A stretch of DNA of 36,339 bases from JAVSMW01 sp032027005. GTDB lineage: Bacteria > Bacillota > Thermincolia > Thermincolales > UBA2595. Within the stretch, counting starts at the first letter, position 1; each line of letters opens with the position of its first letter. The notes under the pieces were generated by a model, which did not search any database, was not told the origin of the DNA, and saw only the letters and a program-made list of their open reading frames with translations. This document shows, in pieces, positions 31,256 through 36,339 of this stretch. The DNA lies in NCBI GenBank assembly GCA_032027005.1, contig JAVSMW010000002.1, positions 368,939 to 405,277 on the forward strand, written 5' to 3'. A program made the position numbers and the translations under genes.

Positions 31256-32169
31256 AGCGCGTAATGAGCGTGAGCCTGGGTTCTTCCAGCAGAAATCACT
31301 CAGTTGAAGCCTCGTTTTTGGGAGAAAAATTCTTGATTGAAAGGATAGGCACTGATGGCGATCTGGATGAAGCCGGGAATATAATAAAAAAGTATGATGG
31401 GGTAGTTGATGCCTTCGGACTCGGGGGGATAGATCTTTACATATATTCCGGGACCACCCGTTATACTTTTAGGGATGCCGAGCGAATAGTCAGGTCAGCT
31501 GTAAAGACTCCTGTTGTTGATGGCAGCGGGTTAAAAAATACCCTGGAACGCAAAGTTTTGGTATACTTACAAAATGAAATGGGAATGGTATTCGCAGACA
31601 AAAAAGTTCTGATGGTTTGCGCTGTTGACCGTTTCGGCATGGCTCAGGGTTTCGACCAGGCAGGGGCGGCTATGACCTTTGGAGATTTGGCTTTTTCATT
31701 AGGCATACCCATTACATTTTCTTCACTAAAAACCCTCGAAAGGATAGCCAGAATAATAGCACCTATCGTTGTAAAATTACCTTTTAAAATGCTTTATCCT
31801 ACCGGAGAAAAGCAGGAAAAAGTTGAGCCCAAATTTGGCGGTTATTATGAAAAAGCGGATATCATTGCCGGAGATTTTCATTTCATCAGAAGATTTATGC
31901 CTGATAATTTGCGGGGGAAAGTTATTATCACTAATACGGTTACGTCAAAGGATGTTGAGCTTCTTAACACCCGGGGGGTTAGTATGTTGGTTACGACAAC
32001 ACCGGAATTAAACGGCAGATCCTTTGGAACTAACGTTATGGAAGGGGTCTTAATTGCCTTGACTGGCAAAAAGCCAGATTCAATGACGCCGGCGGACTAT
32101 TCAGAGTTGCTGGAAAAGATCGGTTTTAAACCGAGGATTTTGAGTTTTATTGACCAACAAGCGAAGTAA
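31252..32169 (+). CDS. Unrecognised conserved protein between the regulator and the AAR-like gene
   Basis: 305 residues, GTG start at 31252 after AAGGAGG, overlapping the regulator's stop. From memory, similar proteins of Peptococcaceae are sometimes labelled quinate 5-dehydrogenase, but I see no convincing NAD-binding glycine motif to support that name. Visible features are the opening VMSVSLGSSSRNHSVEASFL, FGLGGIDLYIYSG near 56, VKTPVVDGSGLKNTLER near 84, CAVDRFGMAQGFDQAG near 125 and TSKDVELLNTRGVSMLVTT near 230. There is no signal peptide or membrane span. It is followed after 11 bases by an acyl-ACP-reductase-like gene, so it probably works in the same pathway. Confidence 0.8.
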   Translation: MKRVMSVSLGSSSRNHSVEASFLGEKFLIERIGTDGDLDEAGNIIKKYDGVVDAFGLGGIDLYIYSGTTRYTFRDAERIVRSAVKTPVVDGSGLKNTLERKVLVYLQNEMGMVFADKKVLMVCAVDRFGMAQGFDQAGAAMTFGDLAFSLGIPITFSSLKTLERIARIIAPIVVKLPFKMLYPTGEKQEKVEPKFGGYYEKADIIAGDFHFIRRFMPDNLRGKVIITNTVTSKDVELLNTRGVSMLVTTTPELNGRSFGTNVMEGVLIALTGKKPDSMTPADYSELLEKIGFKPRILSFIDQQAK

Positions 32170-32180
32170 GGTGATCAAGT

Positions 32181-33269
32181 ATGGATTCGTTTGCTTTTAT
32201 GATTCATCCCCTGGATGAAACTGATGTAGAAAGAAAGTTTTCTGTTGCTAAATACCTGCCTGATTGTGTTGTCAGACAGATATTAAAACTTATCCCGCCC
32301 TTTAAGGCATCAGACATTACGGGAGTGGCATCCAAACATAATGAGATTTCGGGGTGTTTTGTGACATGTCCTCTGACCGCCAGGCAGATGACAACATTGC
32401 CGGAACCTTTTGTCATGGATAAAATCATCAAAGCCGGTAAGGTCGCGGAAGCTGCAGGTGCTAAAGTACTCGGCTTAGGAGCATTTACTTCGGTTATAGG
32501 AGATGCAGGCATTACGGTAGCAAAGCACCTCAAAATACCGGTGACAACGGGTAATAGTTATACTGTGGCTACTGCCCTGGAAGGTGCCAAGATGGCTGCG
32601 GCTATGATGGGACATAATTTGGATACGGCTAATATCGCAATTATTGGTGCCAATGGCTCAATAGGGAGTGTTTGTGCTAATATTTTGGCGCGTGAAGCCA
32701 GACACTTAAAACTGGTCGGCAAGGATGAAGTTAAACTGCAAAAACTTGCTCATAAAATTTTATATGAAACAGGCCTGGTGGCCAAAATAGGCACTGATGT
32801 AAGAAGTTCTGTTAATGAAGCAGATATTGTTATATGTGTGACCAGTTCCGTTGATGTTTTAATTAATCCTGAAGATCTTAAACCAGGAGCAGTTATCTGT
32901 GATGTTTCGCGGCCGCGCAATGTTTCCAGGCAGGTTGCAGAGCTGCGAAATGATGTTTTAGTTATTGAAGGGGGTTTGGTTGAGGTTCCGGGTGATGTTG
33001 ATTTTAATCTCAACTTTGGTTTTCCGCCGGGCATGGCCTATGCGTGTATGGCGGAAACGATGATCCTGGCTTTAGAGCAGAAATACGAGAGTTATACTCT
33101 GGGGCGGGAGCTAAATGTCCAGCAGGTGTTAGAAATTAGTAAGCTGGCTAAAAAGCATGGCTTTAAGGTAGCCGGTTTCCGGAGCTTTGAAAAGGCTGTA
33201 ACAGACTCTGAAATTATGGCCATTAAGAAAAACGCGGTTAATAAGATGCTGGTTACAGAGACTGCCTGA
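32181..33269 (+). CDS. Long-chain acyl-ACP reductase-like (AAR-like) protein
   Basis: 362 residues, ATG at 32181 after AAGGTGATC. The sequence follows the plan of cyanobacterial acyl-ACP reductase, which reduces acyl-ACP to fatty aldehyde. VLGLGAFTSVIGD is near 94. TTGNSYTVATALEGAK is followed by the Rossmann motif GANGSIGSVC at 156-165. DFNLNFGFPPGMAYACMAET contains Cys289, aligned with the catalytic Cys294 of the Synechococcus elongatus enzyme. SKLAKKHGFKVAGF matches the family's C-terminal KHGFKPL region. Automatic labels as shikimate dehydrogenase would stem from the Rossmann domain alone. Known AARs are mainly cyanobacterial, so the substrate here is uncertain. Last gene of the HTH operon. 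Confidence 0.8.
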   Translation: MDSFAFMIHPLDETDVERKFSVAKYLPDCVVRQILKLIPPFKASDITGVASKHNEISGCFVTCPLTARQMTTLPEPFVMDKIIKAGKVAEAAGAKVLGLGAFTSVIGDAGITVAKHLKIPVTTGNSYTVATALEGAKMAAAMMGHNLDTANIAIIGANGSIGSVCANILAREARHLKLVGKDEVKLQKLAHKILYETGLVAKIGTDVRSSVNEADIVICVTSSVDVLINPEDLKPGAVICDVSRPRNVSRQVAELRNDVLVIEGGLVEVPGDVDFNLNFGFPPGMAYACMAETMILALEQKYESYTLGRELNVQQVLEISKLAKKHGFKVAGFRSFEKAVTDSEIMAIKKNAVNKMLVTETA

Positions 33270-33281
33270 GTTGATCCGAAC

Positions 33282-33305
33282 CCGAAGTAAGTTTCACTTA
33301 TTTTA
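33282..33305 (+). repeat. Right-end remnant of the two-hairpin repeat (copy E)
   Basis: CCGAAGTAAGTTTCACTTA matches the tail of copy A (CTGAAGTAAGTTTCACTTTA). The hairpins themselves are missing, so this is a truncated end. Confidence 0.6.
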
Positions 33306-33320
33306 GTCAAAGGTCTCACC

Positions 33321-33349
33321 TTGACAATTGGGAGCATTCTCTTTATAAT
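33321..33349 (+). promoter_or_regulatory. Perfect consensus sigma-A promoter upstream of greA
   Basis: TTGACA (33321-33326), exactly 17 bp, and TATAAT (33344-33349). This is the strongest promoter in the window by consensus. Transcription would start near 33356, about 45 bases before an intrinsic terminator. Confidence 0.85.
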
Positions 33350-33355
33350 ATCCAT

Positions 33356-33426
33356 AAAAGAAAGACGGTTATCCAGTCCAAACCACCCGGGCAACTATGG
33401 TGTCAAGCTATTCTTGACACTCTTTT
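33356..33426 (+). ncRNA. Putative short terminated RNA in the greA leader
   Basis: The product of the consensus promoter would run about 70 bases and stop at the hairpin GTGTCAAG/CTTGACAC (33400-33420) with TCTTTT. In E. coli the greA leader gives a terminated small RNA, GraL, by the same layout; the sequences need not be related. It may be a regulatory RNA or simply an attenuator of greA. Confidence 0.5.
33400..33426 (+). terminator. Terminator in the greA leader
   Basis: A perfect 8-bp stem GTGTCAAG/CTTGACAC with loop CTATT is followed by TCTTTT. It precedes greA by 87 bases. Confidence 0.75.
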
Positions 33427-33436
33427 AGTGCCTGAG

Positions 33437-33466
33437 TTGCATAAATTGCCTTACTGCGCATATACT
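33437..33466 (+). promoter_or_regulatory. Second greA promoter
   Basis: TTGCAT (33437-33442), an 18-bp spacer and TATACT (33461-33466) lie after the leader terminator and 47 bases before greA. This would give greA transcription independent of read-through. Confidence 0.5.
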
Positions 33467-33513
33467 GCACTGGTTAGACGTTTGTTTGCAAAACCATAAA
33501 GGGGAGCGAGATA

Positions 33514-33990
33514 ATGGTTGAAAAAGAAGTAATTCTTACACTGGAAGGTCTTAAAAAACTGGAACAAGAGCTTGAACATTATAAATCAGTTAAAAGGCGT
33601 GAAGTTGCGGAGAGAATAAAGGAAGCTATTTCATTTGGGGATATCAGTGAAAACTCCGAATATGAAGACGCTAAAAACGAACAGGCGATGATTGAAGGCC
33701 GGATTTTAACTCTTGAAAAAATGCTGAGGAATGCCAGAGTAATTGATGAAGGCGATATTCATACTGATGTAGTCTCAGTTGGCTCTACTGTTTTGTTAAA
33801 GGATTTGGAAGTGGAAGATGAAATAGACTACACTATAGTTGGTTCTGCTGAGGCGGATCCGTCCAAGAACAGAATATCCAACGAATCTCCTGTAGGTAAA
33901 GCTATTTTAGGCCAAAAGACAGGAAGCATTGTCGAGGTTACGGTCCCGGCAGGTAAATTAAGATACCAGATTATGAATATCAGAAAGTAA
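33514..33990 (+). CDS. greA: Transcription elongation factor GreA
   Basis: Rescues backtracked RNA polymerase by stimulating cleavage of the RNA 3' end through the secondary channel. 158 residues, normal size. The N-terminal coiled coil (about 8-75) carries the acidic tip GDISENSEYEDAKNEQA that holds the catalytic Asp and Glu. The C-terminal FKBP-like domain includes SVGSTVLLKD and ISNESPVGKAILGQ. The ATG at 33514 follows AAGGGGAGCGAG. It ends just before a terminator that separates it from lysS. Confidence 0.97.
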   Translation: MVEKEVILTLEGLKKLEQELEHYKSVKRREVAERIKEAISFGDISENSEYEDAKNEQAMIEGRILTLEKMLRNARVIDEGDIHTDVVSVGSTVLLKDLEVEDEIDYTIVGSAEADPSKNRISNESPVGKAILGQKTGSIVEVTVPAGKLRYQIMNIRK

Positions 33991-34003
33991 AATTTCAATC
34001 TAA

Positions 34004-34037
34004 GTCCGGAACCCCCCTTGGGATTCCGGACATTTTT
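34004..34037 (+). terminator. Terminator between greA and lysS, abutting the lysS ribosome binding site
   Basis: GTCCGGAA (34004-34011) pairs with TTCCGGAC (34024-34031) around a C-rich/G-rich inner stretch, then ATTTTTT. The T-run touches GGAGGTAG, the lysS ribosome binding site, so the hairpin doubles as lysS leader structure. Confidence 0.85.
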
Positions 34038-34050
34038 TGGAGGTAGCGTG

Positions 34051-35520
34051 ATGACCGAGGAACTTGATCTAAATGAATTATTAATGGTGCGAAGAAAAAA
34101 ACTTGATGAATTAAGAGACTGCGGGATTGACCCTTTTGGGGATAAATTTGAGCGAACTCATCGTGCTCAGGAAATCATAGCAGGGTTTACCGAACTTGAA
34201 AATACTAAGGTGACAATTGCCGGAAGAATTATGGCTAAACGGAATATGGGCAAGGCAACTTTTGTCCATATACAGGATGTCAGCGGTAAAATACAGGTAT
34301 ATGTCAGGGTAAATGAAGTTGGGGAGGAACAATACGAACTGTTTACTCATTTTGACATTGGTGATATTATTGGGGTTGCGGGAAAAATTTTTAAAACCCA
34401 GAGAGGCGAAGTATCTGTTTGGGCAAATGAAATCACTATTTTATCAAAATCACTGCGGCCACTGCCGGAAAAATGGCATGGCCTTAAAGATGTTGAATTA
34501 CGATATCGTCAGAGATATGTGGATCTTATTGTAAATCCGGAAGTCAAAGATGTGTTCATTCTTAGAAGTAAAATAATCCGGGCCATTCGGAATCACCTGG
34601 ACAAGCTCGGTTTTCTGGAGGTAGAGACCCCCATGATGCATCCCATTGCAGGAGGGGCGGCGGCTCGGCCTTTTGTCACGCATCATAATACTCTTGATAT
34701 GGACCTGTATCTCCGCATAGCTCCGGAACTATACCTGAAAAGGCTCTTGGTGGGCGGTCTGGAAATGGTTTATGAGCTTAACCGTACTTTCAGAAATGAA
34801 GGGATCTCGACCAAGCATAACCCTGAATTTACTATGCTGGAGTTGTACCAGGCTTATGCTGATTATCAGGATATGATGAAACTGGCCGAGGAACTGATTT
34901 CTTCTGTTGCCGGCGAAGTATTGGGTACGATGAAATTTGAGTATGAGGGACAAGCAATTGACCTGACCCCGCCATGGAACCGGATACCGATGTTGGTAGC
35001 CATTAAACAGCATACAGGGGTTGATTTCACCGAGATTAAAAATGACAGTCAAGCCAGAGAAGCTGCCAAAAAACTTGGCTTAAATACTGAAACCGGTGGC
35101 AGCAGGGGGACTATTATCAATGAGGTGTTTGAGGAATTTGTAGAGCCTAAGCTGATTCAGCCCACTTTTATCACTGACTATCCTATTGAAATTTCGCCGC
35201 TGGCTAAGCGTAAAAGTGATGACCCTGGATATACATATAGGTTTGAGGCATTTATTTACGCCCGGGAAATGGCAAATGCTTTTTCTGAGCTGAATGACCC
35301 CATTGACCAGGAACAGCGATTCCGTAAACAGGTTGAAAAACGGGCGGCAGGTGATGATGAGGCTCATCAAATGGATGAGGATTATGTAAACGCCCTGGAA
35401 TATGGTATGCCCCCAGCCGGTGGATTGGGTATTGGGATTGACAGGCTGATTATGTTGCTAACCAATTCTTCATCTATACGGGACGTACTGTTCTTCCCGC
35501 AAATGAAACCCAGAGAATAA
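34051..35520 (+). CDS. lysS: Lysyl-tRNA synthetase (class II)
   Basis: Charges tRNA(Lys). 489 residues. The ATG at 34051 is chosen because TGGAGGTAG is 6 bases upstream; a longer frame would run into the terminator. The N-terminal OB-fold anticodon domain (about 55-150) contains VTIAGRIMAKRNMGKATFVH. Class II motif 1 is in FLEVETPMMHP, motif 2 in FRNEGISTKHNPEFTMLELY and motif 3 in GLGIGIDRLIMLL near the C-terminus. No separate promoter is clear between the terminator and the start, so transcription probably depends on read-through from greA. It sits just before the rRNA operon, as in Bacillus. Confidence 0.97.
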   Translation: MTEELDLNELLMVRRKKLDELRDCGIDPFGDKFERTHRAQEIIAGFTELENTKVTIAGRIMAKRNMGKATFVHIQDVSGKIQVYVRVNEVGEEQYELFTHFDIGDIIGVAGKIFKTQRGEVSVWANEITILSKSLRPLPEKWHGLKDVELRYRQRYVDLIVNPEVKDVFILRSKIIRAIRNHLDKLGFLEVETPMMHPIAGGAAARPFVTHHNTLDMDLYLRIAPELYLKRLLVGGLEMVYELNRTFRNEGISTKHNPEFTMLELYQAYADYQDMMKLAEELISSVAGEVLGTMKFEYEGQAIDLTPPWNRIPMLVAIKQHTGVDFTEIKNDSQAREAAKKLGLNTETGGSRGTIINEVFEEFVEPKLIQPTFITDYPIEISPLAKRKSDDPGYTYRFEAFIYAREMANAFSELNDPIDQEQRFRKQVEKRAAGDDEAHQMDEDYVNALEYGMPPAGGLGIGIDRLIMLLTNSSSIRDVLFFPQMKPRE

Positions 35521-35532
35521 GATGCACATATT

Positions 35533-35564
35533 ACAGCTGGATTTAATTATCCGGCTGTTTTCTG
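35533..35564 (+). terminator. Terminator after lysS
   Basis: ACAGCTGGAT pairs with ATCCGGCTGT (one G-G mismatch) around TTAATT, followed by TTTCTG. Confidence 0.7.
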
Positions 35565-35569
35565 TTTGC

Positions 35570-35599
35570 TTGACAAATTAGGTTTGTCCATGGTACAAT
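35570..35599 (+). promoter_or_regulatory. Upstream promoter P0 of the rRNA operon
   Basis: TTGACA (35570-35575), an 18-bp spacer and TACAAT (35594-35599). Its spacer and flanks differ from the three promoters that follow. A short hairpin, AGCGC/GCGCT with TTTT, lies near 35611-35627. Confidence 0.7.
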
Positions 35600-35649
35600 A
35601 AAATCCCCATAGCGCGTATGCGCTTTTAACAATTACCACAAAAAACCAG

Positions 35650-35678
35650 TTGATTACTAACTGAGTATATGGTATGAT
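35650..35678 (+). promoter_or_regulatory. rRNA operon promoter P1
   Basis: TTGATT (35650-35655), 17 bp and TATGAT (35673-35678). It shares the CCAGTTGA -35 context and the spacer-ending ATGG/GTGG with P2 and P3. The new transcript can fold at once into CCTGTGGT/ACCACAGG (35684-35710). Confidence 0.8.
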
Positions 35679-35733
35679 ATTATCCTGTGGTCGGGCAAAC
35701 CAACCACAGGAGGGACAGGCCAAAACTTACCAG

Positions 35734-35762
35734 TTGATTTACGAGAATGAACATGGTAAGAT
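35734..35762 (+). promoter_or_regulatory. rRNA operon promoter P2
   Basis: TTGATT (35734-35739), 17 bp and TAAGAT (35757-35762). The transcript start region AGAGTTCC (35763-35770) can pair with GGAACTCT (35817-35824). Downstream GGCGGGACG is shared with P3. Confidence 0.8.
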
Positions 35763-35877
35763 AGAGTTCCGCGGTTGAGAAAAGCAGCCGGCGGGACGCA
35801 GAATATCCGATTGGCCGGAACTCTTTCGACAGAGTGATGAGCATAAGATAATCGAAGAAAAAAGAACAAATTACCAG

Positions 35878-35906
35878 TTGACTCGGGAGAGTGAATGTGG
35901 TAAGAT
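35878..35906 (+). promoter_or_regulatory. rRNA operon promoter P3
   Basis: TTGACT (35878-35883), 17 bp and TAAGAT (35901-35906), preceded by TTACCAG as in P2. It is the closest promoter to the 16S gene, about 230 bases upstream. P1, P2 and P3 look like copies of one promoter unit. Confidence 0.8.
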
Positions 35907-35968
35907 GAAGCTCCGTGGTCGAGAGACGGCGGGACGAAAAAAGCAAAGGTTGTTGTAAAACAGCCAGC

Positions 35969-35981
35969 GGTCTTTGAAAAC
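35969..35981 (+). promoter_or_regulatory. boxA-like antitermination site in the rRNA leader
   Basis: GGTCTTTGAAAAC, followed by TGAACAG, matches the boxA region usual in Gram-positive rRNA leaders (Nus-dependent antitermination). From here to 36142 is untranslated leader with no gene. Confidence 0.6.
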
Positions 35982-36142
35982 TGAACAGTAAGAGAGATGG
36001 TTGTGATTGAGTCAATAGACGTTAGCCGAGAGCTAAGCAGTATTGACAAACAAGAACAATTATCAACACTTAAACCAGACCTCGTCTGAAATAAGTATTG
36101 AGTAATTCTTTAAACAATGAGCTAATCAAATTTTTTTAAATA

Positions 36143-36339
36143 TTTTTGGAGAGTTTGATCCTGGCTCAGGACGAACGCTGGCGGCGTGCTTAACACATGC
36201 AAGTCGAACGGAGTTAATTAGGAAGCTTGCTTTTTAATTAACTTAGTGGCGGACGGGTGAGTAACGCGTGGGCAATCTGCCCGTAAGAGGGGGATAACAC
36301 CTAGAAATGGGTGCTAATACCGCATAACATCGTGGTGTT
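36143..36339 (+). rRNA. rrs: 16S ribosomal RNA, 5' end (cut by the window edge)
   Basis: The universal 5' sequence AGAGTTTGATCCTGGCTCAG begins at 36150, equivalent to E. coli position 8, so the mature end is near 36143. GACGAACGCTGGCGGCGTGC, ACACATGCAAGTCGAACG and GGCGGACGGGTGAGTAACGC follow in order. The variable V1 loop reads GGAGTTAATTAGGAAGCTTG and so on. About 197 bases are present; the rest lies beyond the window. Confidence 0.98.

Noticed and set aside
35657..36049. Two overlapping minus-strand frames upstream of the 16S gene with repeated motifs
   Set aside because: Their repetition comes from the triplicated rRNA promoters on the plus strand. There is no ribosome binding site or protein-like domain.

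Overview
The window reads as a chromosomal segment of an anaerobic, endospore-forming Gram-positive bacterium, most likely a clostridium of the Peptococcaceae/Desulfotomaculum-type lineages. The reasons are spoIIE, yabS- and yabT-like sporulation genes, two formate-tetrahydrofolate ligases, consensus sigma-A promoters, strong Shine-Dalgarno sites with many GTG/TTG starts, and a gene order (spoIIE, yabS, yabT, tilS, ftsH ... folP, folB, folK ... coaX ... dusB ... lysS, rRNA operon) that follows the origin-proximal region of Bacillus and Clostridia. Every convincing gene is on the + strand, except for the first codon of a divergent SOS-type gene at the left edge.

Layout. 1-258: divergent LexA-type promoter and a structured repeat. 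259-1424: two unrecognised genes. 1647-4085: spoIIE with a Spo0A-type promoter. 4086-6945: an AT-richer accessory insert holding a possible 25-codon peptide gene, a secreted caspase-like DUF6345-type protein and a secreted PepSY/YycI-like partner. 6946-12655: yabS, yabT, tilS, ftsH, ndk, with no hpt gene between tilS and ftsH. 12809-17294: a FlK-type thioesterase and two diverged formate-THF ligases. 17607-20207: HD-domain protein, folP, folB, folK. 20183-27911: a structured leader with a terminator, then a DUF2520 oxidoreductase, panB, panC, panD, nadA, nadB, nadC and birA. 28047-30573: CheX-like protein, coaX, dusB. 30605-33269: a putatively autoregulated operon of an HTH regulator, an unknown protein and an acyl-ACP-reductase-like protein. 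33321-35520: greA with a short attenuated leader, then lysS. 35570-36339: an array of four promoters and the 5' end of a 16S rRNA gene.

How the genes fit together. The folate genes, the two formyl-THF-forming ligases and panB (which consumes methylene-THF) form a one-carbon block. panB, panC, panD and coaX supply coenzyme A, with the DUF2520 protein a candidate for the missing ketopantoate reductase. nadA, nadB and nadC make NAD from aspartate, and birA handles biotin.

The most unusual features are: (i) a dispersed two-hairpin intergenic repeat whose stems covary between copies; (ii) the secreted caspase-like protein and partner inserted between spoIIE and yabS; (iii) the HTH / unknown / AAR-like operon with a palindromic operator; (iv) a structured, terminator-ended leader upstream of the pan genes; and (v) a consensus promoter that makes a short terminated RNA ahead of greA.
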